NCBI RefSeq assembly: GCF_900007165.1
Contig: NZ_CYGY02000035.1
Span: 209,300-273,299 of the forward strand
DNA length: 64,000 bases
Direction of reading: 5' to 3'
From: Paraburkholderia piptadeniae
GTDB lineage: Bacteria; Pseudomonadota; Gammaproteobacteria; Burkholderiales; Burkholderiaceae
Shown here: positions 51,161 through 58,602 of the stretch, piece by piece
Layout of the letters: every line of letters starts with the position of its first letter
Position numbering within the stretch: position 1 is the first letter of the stretch
Made by a program: the position numbers and the translations under genes
Notes under the pieces: model-generated
What the model was told of the DNA's origin: nothing
What the model saw: only the letters and a program-made list of their open reading frames with translations
The model's database searches: none

Positions 51161-51496
51161 ATGTCTAACGACGTCGTCGATCCTGACCTCGACCACCTCG
51201 AGCTACATCCGCGCATCAAAGCTGCGCTCGATGCAGCTGAATCGCCGCAGCTAATTTATCCGGCGGACATCACGCCCGATTTGCATCGTGTGCTTTCCCT
51301 GATGTGCTTTCAGCTCGCATCGTTCGCTCACATCTTCCGCGCCGCCGGCGCCGAAATCAAAACTCGAGCGGAGGATGAACAGGCGTATTGCCTGCACTGG
51401 CTGATCAAACTCGTTTTGACTCACGGCGAAGGCTGGTCGGAACAGGCCCAGCTCGAAATCGCCGCGATCCGTGCAAAACTCCAGGAGTCGAAATAA
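51161..51496 (+). CDS. Hypothetical helical protein, start uncertain
   Basis: 111 residues from MSNDVVDPDLDHLEL. Helices ITPDLHRVLSLMCFQLASFAHIFRAAGAE and CLHWLIKLVLTHGEGWSEQAQLEIAAIRAKL. The frame is open back to 51032, overlapping the acidic gene. No family recognised. Confidence 0.58.
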   Translation: MSNDVVDPDLDHLELHPRIKAALDAAESPQLIYPADITPDLHRVLSLMCFQLASFAHIFRAAGAEIKTRAEDEQAYCLHWLIKLVLTHGEGWSEQAQLEIAAIRAKLQESK

Positions 51497-51909
51497 TGCC
51501 TCGCAATCCCATCCTCATCGGTCAGGCCGTCGAGATCGATCTGCTGCAGCCGCAAGTCCGCGCGATGCTGAACAACGAAGGCTTCTATATCGGCGGCGAT
51601 ACGAAGCAAGAGCGGCTGATGGTTGCGCTCGTCTCACAGGGCGGCCGCGTGTTCTGTCTGAAGGTCGACACCGAGCTCGAGCCGTCGCGCTTTATGCCGA
51701 GCCTGACGCTGCATGGCCCTTATGGTCCGCGGCCGCCGGCTGTCATCGACGAACTCGTCGAGTTGCTCTCGAAGGCGCACGCCGCGATCGACGGCCTCTT
51801 CGCGCAGCTCATCACCAAGGAGCCGGACTTCTGCCCGTCGCAGAGCGAATACTGGGCAGACATGGTTGCGATCAACGAAGCGGTCAAACATGCTCGAGGC
51901 GAATCGTGA
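51496..51909 (+). CDS. Hypothetical early protein, 137 aa
   Basis: MPRNPILIGQAVEIDLLQPQVRAMLNNEG, FCLKVDTELEPSRFMPSLTL, VIDELVELLSKAHAAIDGLF. Small alpha-beta protein coupled to the previous gene by TAATG. No family recognised. Confidence 0.58.
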   Translation: MPRNPILIGQAVEIDLLQPQVRAMLNNEGFYIGGDTKQERLMVALVSQGGRVFCLKVDTELEPSRFMPSLTLHGPYGPRPPAVIDELVELLSKAHAAIDGLFAQLITKEPDFCPSQSEYWADMVAINEAVKHARGES

Positions 51910-52808
51910 TCCGAAACCGTGATCTCTTCGAGCGACTCGTGCGTCAAGTCCTCTCCGCGGATCACCACGACGAAGCGCTTGAGATGGAAGCCGATTGCTA
52001 TGCGGAATCCGGCACCCAACTCGCATGGGAGGTGTTTCAAGCGGTGCTGAAGTTACCCACAGAAACGGTGGATAACCCTGGGGAAACTCCACGCGCCGCC
52101 GTGCCCCTTCCGCGCCTCGATGACGAGCTGGCAACGCTCCGTCACGAAATCGAAGGCGGTGTGAAGCGCGACAGCATGCAGGCGCTGCGGCTGTGCGAAC
52201 AGGTGGAAGTCATCGGTGAGCGGTTCAAACGCGAACTGGCAGACGGCGCCGCAGCTGCGCCGTGCGTCGATGCGCAGGACGCGCTTCGCGAGCGAATCAA
52301 GTATCTCGAAAAGCGGTTGGACGACTACCAATCCGCCCGCGCATCCGACGCGGCGGCAGGCGAGCAGAAGCCCGTCGCCACGGTCGCGATCTCGAAGCCG
52401 GGAGACGCGCTGTTTGCGGCGTCATTCATGCACCTGACCGACCACGGACGCGCGACGCTCGGCCGTGGCAAGCACGATCTCTACACCCGCAGCGAGCCGA
52501 GAGCGCTGACGGATGCCGCGCGCGACGTACTGGCCGAACGGCAGCGGCAGGTCAGCGCTGAAGGCTGGACGCCTGAGCATGACGATGAGCACGACAGCGA
52601 AGAAATGGCTATCGCTGCGGCGTGCTACGCGGAAAGTGCCGGCGGGTTCCACCATCCTGCCGCCGGCGTACCGAGCACATGGCCCTGGACAAACGGTTGG
52701 TGGAAGCCCACGACGCCGCGTCGTGATCTCGTGAAAGCTGGTGCGCTGATCCTCGCGGAAATCGAACGCCTTGATCGCGCCCTTCTGCGCGAATCGGAGG
52801 CACAGTGA
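51906..52808 (+). CDS. Hypothetical protein with helical N-terminus and conserved C-terminal domain
   Basis: 300 residues, GTG start overlapping the previous stop. The C-terminal part (ALTDAARDVLAERQRQVSAEGWTPEHDDEH, ELAIAAACYAESAG-like, WPWTNGWWKPTTPRRDLVKAGALILAEIERLDR) is a domain widespread in phage proteins of unknown role. A central coiled coil (LRERIKYLEKRLDDYQSARA) precedes it. Confidence 0.72.
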   Translation: MIRNRDLFERLVRQVLSADHHDEALEMEADCYAESGTQLAWEVFQAVLKLPTETVDNPGETPRAAVPLPRLDDELATLRHEIEGGVKRDSMQALRLCEQVEVIGERFKRELADGAAAAPCVDAQDALRERIKYLEKRLDDYQSARASDAAAGEQKPVATVAISKPGDALFAASFMHLTDHGRATLGRGKHDLYTRSEPRALTDAARDVLAERQRQVSAEGWTPEHDDEHDSEEMAIAAACYAESAGGFHHPAAGVPSTWPWTNGWWKPTTPRRDLVKAGALILAEIERLDRALLRESEAQ

Positions 52809-53215
52809 ACACCATCACCGTCGGGGCACTGATCGGCGCCGTATACATGCTCTTCGCGCTCGCTATCGGCATGTCGGTCGGCAAGCTGCTGAAGGCACGA
52901 CGTGAATCGACTGATTCGCTTCAACCGGTCGCGCCGACGCCAAGATCACCATGCTCATCGTCTTCGTCGATCTCGTTCGGATCTTCGCCCATCAGACGCA
53001 TCACGTCCTTCAGGAACTCGACGCTCACTTCTTCATGCTCGTCCGATCCCTGCACGCAGTCTTCGGGATTGCGCAGCCCTCGGGCCTTTCGGATGGTTCG
53101 TACGGTGTTTTCCATGGAGCGCGCAAGGCTCCACATCGGATCGTTCGGATCAAGGCTGATGTTTTCCATGCATCGGTTGTCGGCAGTCGCTGCAAAGTTC
53201 TTGAGGCCTTTATGA
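52805..53215 (+). CDS. Small membrane protein; C-terminal part doubtful
   Basis: GTG start at 52805. Residues 1-33 form one membrane helix (VGALIGAVYMLFALAIGMSVGKLLK) and look real. After residue about 42 the sequence is Ser/Arg-rich and antisense to the gene at 52921-53169. The stop overlaps the next ATG (ATGA), which favours the full frame. Either the tail was replaced by recombination or both strands code. Confidence 0.45.
   Translation: MNTITVGALIGAVYMLFALAIGMSVGKLLKARRESTDSLQPVAPTPRSPCSSSSSISFGSSPIRRITSFRNSTLTSSCSSDPCTQSSGLRSPRAFRMVRTVFSMERARLHIGSFGSRLMFSMHRLSAVAAKFLRPL
52921..53169 (-). CDS. Small acidic protein on the opposite strand
   Basis: 82 residues: MENISLDPNDPMWSLARSMENTVRTIRKARGLRNPEDC then EEVSVEFLKDVMRLMGEDPNEIDEDDEHGD. 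Amino-acid content looks like a genuine acidic protein, and it alone faces left within the rightward operon. No good ribosome site is seen. It could be cargo with a separate promoter. Confidence 0.5.
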   Translation of the reverse strand: MENISLDPNDPMWSLARSMENTVRTIRKARGLRNPEDCVQGSDEHEEVSVEFLKDVMRLMGEDPNEIDEDDEHGDLGVGATG

Positions 53216-54225
53216 GCGAAAACAGCAAAATCGAATGGACCGACCACACGTTCAATCCGTGGGAAGGCTGCCAGAAGGTCGGACCGGGCTGCGACCACTG
53301 CTATGCCGAGGCGCGCAATGCCCGTTTCGGCGGCGGCACGGCAGTCAACTGGGGACCGAGCGCGCCGCGGCGCCGCACATCCGCCGCGAATTGGCGTAAG
53401 CCGCTGCACTGGAACGCGATGCACGGGAATTTCCTCTATCAGCACGGTCGGCGCCAGCGTGTGTTCTGCGCATCGCTCGCGGATGTGTTCGATAACGCCG
53501 TCGATCCGGCATGGCGCGCAGATCTCTTCGCGTTGATCAAGCAGACACCGAACCTCGATTGGCTACTACTGACCAAGCGCATCGGCAACGTCCCCGCCAT
53601 GCTGGCCGAGATTGGCATTGAGGGTCTGCCGTGGAATGTGTGGCTCGGCGCGACGATCGTGAATCAGGCCGAAGCCGATCGCGACATCCCGAAGTTGCTC
53701 GACGTGCCCGCGCGAGTTCGCTTCCTGTCCATGGAGCCGCTTCTCGGGCCCGTCGACATCCGTCCTTACATGTGGCCCGTATGCGGATGGTGGAAAGGTC
53801 CGCACAACAGCTATCGCGAAGCGAAAGCGGCAGGTGCCGAGTGCGGATTGAAGCGGCAGGCATTGGTATCAGCGCATGCGCGCTTCGTCGACTGGGTGAT
53901 CGTCGGCGGCGAAAGCGGGCACGGCGCGCGTCCGATGAATCCGTGGTGGGCTCGCTCTCTGCGGGACCAGTGCGAAGCCGCTGGCACGAAGTTCCTGTTC
54001 AAGCAATGGGGCGAATGGACGGAGCAGACGCCGGAGCAGCAGAAGCAGTTGCCCGGGTCGGTGATTATGAAGCACGTATCAGCATGGCCGGACGGAACCC
54101 TCGGGCACGGCGACTTCCGGGAGAACGGCGGCTATGGGCGCCCCGTCTTCCCGGTCGGCAAGAAAGCCGCTGGTCGGTTGCTCGACGGCCGCACACACGA
54201 CGAATTCCCGCGAGGTGCCGCATGA
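53212..54225 (+). CDS. DUF5131 (phage Gp37/Gp68-like) Fe-S protein
   Basis: 337 residues. KIEWTDHTFNPWEGCQKVGPGCDHCYAE has cysteines 20, 27 and 30 (CX6CX2C), the hallmark of this family, related to radical SAM folds and possibly holding an iron-sulfur cluster. Later motifs DWLLLTKRIGNVPAM, RFLSMEPLLGPVDI and VGGESGHGARPMNPWWARSLRDQC fit. Biochemical role is not established; DNA or nucleotide modification is one proposal. Confidence 0.92.
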   Translation: MSENSKIEWTDHTFNPWEGCQKVGPGCDHCYAEARNARFGGGTAVNWGPSAPRRRTSAANWRKPLHWNAMHGNFLYQHGRRQRVFCASLADVFDNAVDPAWRADLFALIKQTPNLDWLLLTKRIGNVPAMLAEIGIEGLPWNVWLGATIVNQAEADRDIPKLLDVPARVRFLSMEPLLGPVDIRPYMWPVCGWWKGPHNSYREAKAAGAECGLKRQALVSAHARFVDWVIVGGESGHGARPMNPWWARSLRDQCEAAGTKFLFKQWGEWTEQTPEQQKQLPGSVIMKHVSAWPDGTLGHGDFRENGGYGRPVFPVGKKAAGRLLDGRTHDEFPRGAA

Positions 54226-54695
54226 AAGCCCTGTCTATCCGCCAACCGTGGGCCTGGCTGATCGTGCGCCCGGATCTCGTCGGTGCCGCACGCGCCGCCG
54301 CGATCGCCTCGGGCGAGATCAAGGACATCGAGAACCGCAGTTGGCCGACGAAGTTTCGCGGCCGCGTGCTCGTGCATGCGTCGAAAAGCATGACGCGCGC
54401 CGAATACGAAGACGCAAAGGATCCGCTCTGGTCGCGTGGCGGCCCGACGATCGAGCTGCCGCAGATGGATCAGCTGCAACGTGGCGGCATCATCGGCGCC
54501 GTCACGATCGACGCATGTGTCGACCCGATCGACAGGATCTCGATGTGGCACGTCGAGGGCTGCTATGGGTTTCATCTCGTCGACGCGCGGCCGACCCCGT
54601 TCGTCGAGTGCAAAGGGGCACTTCAGTTCTTCGACGTGCCTGTCGACGTCGCGACGCAGCTGCGGCAGATGCACGAGCTGGGAGCCATCGCATGA
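54222..54695 (+). CDS. ASCH domain protein
   Basis: 157 residues: MKALSIRQPWAWLIV, KDIENRSWPTKFRGRVLVHASK, GGIIGAVTIDACV and CYGFHLVDARPTPFVECKGALQFFDV are ASCH features (RNA-binding fold near the PUA family). It overlaps the DUF5131 stop by four bases; the two genes are neighbours in other phages and may act together on modified nucleic acid. Confidence 0.9.
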   Translation: MKALSIRQPWAWLIVRPDLVGAARAAAIASGEIKDIENRSWPTKFRGRVLVHASKSMTRAEYEDAKDPLWSRGGPTIELPQMDQLQRGGIIGAVTIDACVDPIDRISMWHVEGCYGFHLVDARPTPFVECKGALQFFDVPVDVATQLRQMHELGAIA

Positions 54696-54907
54696 CGACC
54701 CAGACCAGAAGTGTTGCGGAGGCGCTCCCTGCCGAAATCGATCGAGTGACCACTGTCCTCGGCCACTACATTGAGATCGGTCCGGCCGGGGCATTCGGAG
54801 CGATGTTTATCCGCGCGTCGCTGAAGCGTGCGACTGAAGCGCTCGCGAGCGGCGATGTCATTCTGATGATTCAGGCGCTCGAAGATCTGAAGGAATACCG
54901 CGAATGA
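54692..54907 (+). CDS. Small helical hypothetical protein, 71 aa
   Basis: ATGA overlap with the ASCH gene. VAEALPAEIDRVTTVLGHYIEIGPAGAFGAMFIRASLKRATEALASGDVILMIQALEDL: helices, no family recognised. Confidence 0.6.
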   Translation: MTTQTRSVAEALPAEIDRVTTVLGHYIEIGPAGAFGAMFIRASLKRATEALASGDVILMIQALEDLKEYRE

Positions 54908-55131
54908 GCGACTATCTCACCTCCAAAGAACTGGCCGAGCTCGTCGATTGCAAGCCGAACCAGCGCGCCGCCATGACGAAGTGGCTCGATCAGAACCACT
55001 GGCGTTATGTGGTCGATCGCAATGGCCTGCCGAAGGTCGCGCGCGCCTACCATGACAGGAAGCTCGGCATCACAACCGACAACAAGACATCACGATACGA
55101 TGCATCGCCAAACCTCCAAGCGTTCAGCTGA
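54904..55131 (+). CDS. DUF4224 protein, possible excisionase
   Basis: 75 residues: YLTSKELAELVDCKPNQRAAMTKWLDQNHWRYVVDRNGLPKVARAYHD is the DUF4224 pattern, an HTH-like fold found directly before phage integrases. It overlaps the integrase by 32 bases. A directionality factor role is likely but unproven. Confidence 0.85.
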   Translation: MSDYLTSKELAELVDCKPNQRAAMTKWLDQNHWRYVVDRNGLPKVARAYHDRKLGITTDNKTSRYDASPNLQAFS

Positions 55132-56317
55132 GAAACGCGCAGCAACCAACGAAACGACGGGCGTCGACCGACTCTATAAGCGCATCGGCGCCCGCCGTAT
55201 CTCCTACTGGTACAAGTTCCCCGACGGTCGCAGCCAGACATTGGCCACGGCGCCGCTCGGCGACCGCCATCAGATCGCAGTCGCCGAGCGCACCGCGAAG
55301 CGTCAGGCGCTCGACATTCAGGCCGGCCAGATCATCTCCGGATCGGTGGCCGAGATGATCGAGCGCTTCCGCGACGAGGTCGACGTCATGCACTACCGCG
55401 ACCAGTCGAAGGAAGGCAAGCAGGTCCGCAAAGGCCAATACGAACGCCTCATCCGCTTCTTCGGCCGCATGGCGCCATTGAGCCTCGAGACGATCCACGG
55501 CTATCAGTATCTCGATCACCGCGCGAAGACCGGCGCACCGATCGGCGCCAACAAGGACATGGCGCTGATGACCACCATCTGCAATTACGCGATCCGTTGG
55601 GGGCTTATCAAGGCGAACCCATTCGTCGGGATGATGCAGAACAAGGGCGAAGCGGACGTGCGTGTTGTCGAGCGTGGCCAGGTCGTGCGCTTCTACCTGT
55701 GGTCACTCAAACAGGAACAGTCCTATCGCACGATGGGGCTGGCAGCCATGTTCTGTTACCTCACGGGTTTCCGCGCCGCCGAGATCCGGCCGTTCCACAT
55801 GTCCGGTCTCCTCGATGTGGGCGTGCGCGTCATCAACGCGAAGCGCAAGAAAGGCGAGAAAGAGATCAGCAAGCTGCGCGAGTGGTCGACGCGTCTGCGC
55901 GTCGTCGTCGAACGCGCAAAGCGCGATCGCAAGGTGCAGAGCCTCTTCCTGTTTCCCAACCGGACTGGCCAGCCGTATTCGAAGAGCGGCTGGTCGTCGG
56001 TCTGGCAGGACGCGATGTACACGTACATCGGCGCGTTCGATAAGGACATCGCGACGGAGTTCGAGGCGAAGAAGATGCGCGAGGCCGCGCAGCGCATCGC
56101 CAATCGAATCAACCGGCCGATTCGCGGTGGCATGGAGCTCATGCTCACGGACCACGCGGAGTACTTCGCCCTGTCCGATATCCGCCCCACGGCGATCACC
56201 GCGAAGCTCTCGAATCGCGACGATGATGCATACGATTTCGCCGCGCACGCGAACCCGAGTACGACGCATCGTCACTACGACAGACGGAAGGTAAAAGTGG
56301 CCAAGGCGACCGAATAG
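55100..56317 (+). CDS. Tyrosine integrase of prophage 1
   Basis: 405 residues from the ATG at 55100 (MHRQTSKRSAEKR). The core has Arg225 in LTGFRAAEI, and the C-terminus DHAEYFALSDIRPTAITAKLS and AAHANPSTTHRHYDRRKV with the nucleophile Tyr393. The usual HxLR box is SDIR here, so the first box-II His is replaced by Ser. It recombines attP with the tRNA-His 3' end. It runs toward attR, about 1 kb away. Confidence 0.93.
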   Translation: MHRQTSKRSAEKRAATNETTGVDRLYKRIGARRISYWYKFPDGRSQTLATAPLGDRHQIAVAERTAKRQALDIQAGQIISGSVAEMIERFRDEVDVMHYRDQSKEGKQVRKGQYERLIRFFGRMAPLSLETIHGYQYLDHRAKTGAPIGANKDMALMTTICNYAIRWGLIKANPFVGMMQNKGEADVRVVERGQVVRFYLWSLKQEQSYRTMGLAAMFCYLTGFRAAEIRPFHMSGLLDVGVRVINAKRKKGEKEISKLREWSTRLRVVVERAKRDRKVQSLFLFPNRTGQPYSKSGWSSVWQDAMYTYIGAFDKDIATEFEAKKMREAAQRIANRINRPIRGGMELMLTDHAEYFALSDIRPTAITAKLSNRDDDAYDFAAHANPSTTHRHYDRRKVKVAKATE

Positions 56318-56353
56318 GTCAACTATGAGCGCGAGACGCGCTCAGGCGCGATG

Positions 56354-56755
56354 TCAATGCCAGCTCACCGAAACGTGGCTCTCGATCATCTTGTAGATCG
56401 TCAGGCCCCCGCTTGCCAGCGCTGCCGTTACCACCACGATTGCGGTGGCCCATCGGATGGTCGTTTCAAGCTTTGAGACCTTGGCCTCCAGCTTCTCCAT
56501 CGACTTTTGGATCGGCGCTGTCTTTGCATCGACCGATGCGGAGACGCCAGTAAGCTTCTCGTCGAGGCGGCCATACTTCTCGGCGAGATCCTTGAGGTGG
56601 CCATCGATGTCGTTGAGCTTTCCCCAGACGAACTCGGTGAAGTCGGCTTTGCCTGTACCAATGCCCGCGTCCGGAGTTGCGACCGAGCCCGCGGCCGGCG
56701 CAGCTGCGTCGTCCGCGGCGCGAGCAGCGGCAGCACTAGTTCTTCTCGTCGCCAT
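56354..56755 (-). CDS. Coiled-coil protein with C-terminal membrane helix
   Basis: 133 residues from MATRRTSAAAARAAD: disordered Ala-rich start, coiled coil (DFTEFVWGKLNDIDGHLKDLAEKYGRLDEKL, KSMEKLEAKVSKLETTIRW) and a terminal membrane helix (ATAIVVVTAALASGGLTIY). It lies between int and attR, a usual place for exclusion or defence cargo, paired with the next gene. Confidence 0.65.
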   Translation of the reverse strand: MATRRTSAAAARAADDAAAPAAGSVATPDAGIGTGKADFTEFVWGKLNDIDGHLKDLAEKYGRLDEKLTGVSASVDAKTAPIQKSMEKLEAKVSKLETTIRWATAIVVVTAALASGGLTIYKMIESHVSVSWH

Positions 56756-56757
56756 AG

Positions 56758-57030
56758 TTATTCGGTTTGGGCTTTGATCCATTCCCACAGCGAACTCGGC
56801 GCTCGCCCTCCGTATGAACCGAGCGTCAACACGAGCCCGGTGCCGACGTGAGGATCGTCCCGAATCCCCAGCTTGCTTGCGAGCTCGCCGGCCGGACCAT
56901 CCGTGTAGACCACCCACTTGTCCGGTGCCAGCTCGTATCTGCGCTCCTTCTCGGCCACAACGGTCTCGACCTTTTCTTTAACCGCCGCCGCATTCGTAAG
57001 AGCTGTCACAAAAAAAAGCTGCTTGGCCAT
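56758..57030 (-). CDS. Small alpha-beta protein paired with the membrane coiled-coil gene
   Basis: 90 residues from MAKQLFFVTALTNAAAV. Pattern LFFVTALTNAAAVKEKVETVV, KWVVYTDGPAGELASKLGI, GLVLTLGSYGGRAPSSLWEWI suggests a compact beta-alpha-beta (ferredoxin-like) fold, reminiscent of SinR/Cas2-type small proteins, not proven. Two bases from the next gene, so one operon. Confidence 0.65.
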   Translation of the reverse strand: MAKQLFFVTALTNAAAVKEKVETVVAEKERRYELAPDKWVVYTDGPAGELASKLGIRDDPHVGTGLVLTLGSYGGRAPSSLWEWIKAQTE

Positions 57031-57199
57031 ATGTCTCTGCAATGTGGTTCGACGGAGCGTGCACGAACTATAGCATTCGCTTTCGTTGCGAAAGTTAAAG
57101 GTGAGCAGGCCGTGGGTGCATCACTAACGACACAGCTCAATTTGACCGTGCAAGCGCCATACCGCTGATTAACGGCACGAAAATCGAAACCATTAGGCG

Positions 57200-57227
57200 A
57201 AAAAAAACCCGCTAGCTATGTGCGGGC
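57200..57227 (-). terminator. Leftward terminator supplied by the phage for tRNA-His
   Basis: Minus-strand stem CCCGC/GCGGG with a 9-base loop, then eight T. It lies on the phage side of attR and replaces the host terminator (5801-5835) that was displaced 51.5 kb away. Confidence 0.78.
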
Positions 57228-57302
57228 TTCATTCCGAAATTCTAGTTTTCGTTCCGAATTTCGCTATGTGCAATCTTCGCGAACGCGCAACTACTTGATA
57301 CT

Positions 57303-57361
57303 GCTGAATTCTCTGGGGTGGCTGATGGGACTCGAACCCACGACGACAGGAATCACAATCC
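57303..57361 (-). other. attR: tRNA-His 3' half
   Basis: The right copy of the 59-base repeat, within the intact tRNA-His. Identity to attL ends exactly at 57361 in the anticodon-stem region. Confidence 0.93.
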
Positions 57362-57390
57362 TGGACTCTACCAACTGAGCTACAGCCACC
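57314..57390 (-). tRNA. tRNA-His (GTG anticodon)
   Basis: Minus-strand cloverleaf with GGTGGCTG acceptor start (extra G at -1 paired to C73), TAGCTCAGTTGGTAGA D-arm, anticodon stem CAGGA with loop TTGTGAT, GTGGGTTCGAGTCCCAT T-arm, CAGCCACC end and encoded CCA at 57314-57316. It is the integration target of prophage 1. Confidence 0.97.
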
Positions 57391-57481
57391 ACTGCCCTAC
57401 ACCTTCGCCGCTTGCCGCTGAACGCTGCTCAACAACGAAGAAGCGAGATTATACAAACACGAATCGTATTTGCAAAGCCCT

Positions 57482-58483
57482 TTATTCAAACATTTCGCTT
57501 GGCTCGCGCAAATGCTGTCGCGCCTCGTCGAAAATCGCAAGATCGCGCGCCGCCAGCTTCTTGCTGTCCGATAACACGCGCCGCCATCCACGCGAACCCG
57601 CGACACCGCGATACAGCCCCAGCGCGTGACGCACGATCGCGCCGAGATACGTGCCGCGCGCAAGCTCGGCGCGGCAGTACTCGATCAGATTCGCTTCCGC
57701 TTCCTCGCGTGTCGGCGCAGGTTGCGTCGAGCCGTAGAAACGCGCATCGACGTCCGCGAGCACATACGGGTTGTGATATGCCTCGCGCCCGAGCATCACG
57801 CCATCGACGTGCTGTAGATGCGCGTCGACTTCGTCGAGCGTCTTGATGCCGCCGTTGATGATGATCTCGAGTTGCGGAAAGTCCCGCTTCAACCGATATG
57901 CGTAGTCATATTTGAGCGGCGGAATCTCACGATTCTCTTTCGGGCTCAGCCCTTTGAGGATCGCGTTGCGCGCATGCACGATGAACACGTCACAGCCGGC
58001 CTCGGCGATCATGCCGACGAAGTCGCGCACGAACGCATAATCCTCCACAGCATCGACGCCGATCCGGTGCTTCACCGTCACGGGCACCGACACCACATCG
58101 CGCATCGCTTTCACGCAATCGGCGACGAGTTGCGGCTCGTTCATCAGACACGCGCCGAATGCGCCGCGCTGCACGCGCTCAGACGGACAGCCGCAATTCA
58201 GATTGATCTCGTCGTAACCCCATTGCTCGCCGAGCTTCGCCGCGCGCGCCAGATCGTCAGGCTCGCTGCCGCCGAGCTGCAACGCGACGGGCGCCTCGTC
58301 TGCCGTGAACGCCAGATGGCGCTCGACGTCGCCGTGAATCAGCGCCCCCGTCGTCACCATCTCCGTATACAGCCAGGTGTTCCGCGACAGCGTGCGGTGA
58401 AACGAGCGGCAGTGGCGATCGGTCCAGTCCATCATGGGGGCAACGGCTACCGTTCTACACCCTGATTTTGCAGCAGTTTTCAT
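57482..58483 (-). CDS. dusA: tRNA-dihydrouridine(20/20a) synthase DusA
   Basis: 333 residues from the ATG at 58483. An FMN enzyme that reduces U20/U20a in the tRNA D-loop. Visible: VAVAPMMDWTDRHCRSFHR, LQLGGSEPDDLARAA, GYDEINLNCGCPSERVQRGAFGACLM with the catalytic cysteine in the CGCPS region, VTVKHRIGVDAVEDY, FIVHARNAILKGLSPKENREIPP and GVMLGREAYHNPY. Its 5' end is the junction with prophage 2, so the first codons (MKTAAKSGCR) and promoter may come from the phage. Confidence 0.95.
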   Translation of the reverse strand: MKTAAKSGCRTVAVAPMMDWTDRHCRSFHRTLSRNTWLYTEMVTTGALIHGDVERHLAFTADEAPVALQLGGSEPDDLARAAKLGEQWGYDEINLNCGCPSERVQRGAFGACLMNEPQLVADCVKAMRDVVSVPVTVKHRIGVDAVEDYAFVRDFVGMIAEAGCDVFIVHARNAILKGLSPKENREIPPLKYDYAYRLKRDFPQLEIIINGGIKTLDEVDAHLQHVDGVMLGREAYHNPYVLADVDARFYGSTQPAPTREEAEANLIEYCRAELARGTYLGAIVRHALGLYRGVAGSRGWRRVLSDSKKLAARDLAIFDEARQHLREPSEMFE

Positions 58484-58602
58484 ATAAATCAATCGGTTAT
58501 GTTTCGCGCTTGCGGTAGCTTTACTTACCATTTAGACTACCTATTCGGTAGCGGTTACTTCGGCACTGTTACTCCAGTGATACTCGTCACAGAGAGAGAC
58601 CT
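58484..58602. other. Prophage 2 left junction, candidate int arm sites
   Basis: Non-coding stretch between the divergent dusA and integrase genes. It has repeated GGTAG elements (GCGGTAGCTTTAC and TCGGTAGCGGTTAC) and CTACC-TATTC-GGTAG, possible integrase arm-binding sites and promoters. The crossover core is likely inside dusA near 58400-58470, but the other att copy is outside the window. Confidence 0.5.

Larger units (their letters stand above)
5845..57361. mobile_element. Prophage 1, contractile-tail mosaic phage in tRNA-His, about 51.5 kb
   Basis: A complete-looking temperate phage genome between att repeats. Lambda-like packaging and head genes (23.8-33.2 kb), Mu-like contractile tail and baseplate genes (12.4-23.8 kb), a leftward lysis cassette (6.35-9.96 kb), an immunity region (42.7-43.9 kb), a leftward early block with replication, and a rightward early operon ending in the integrase. 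No essential module is obviously missing or frameshifted, so it may be inducible. Mu-type transposition genes are absent; integration is by tyrosine recombinase. Confidence 0.95.
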
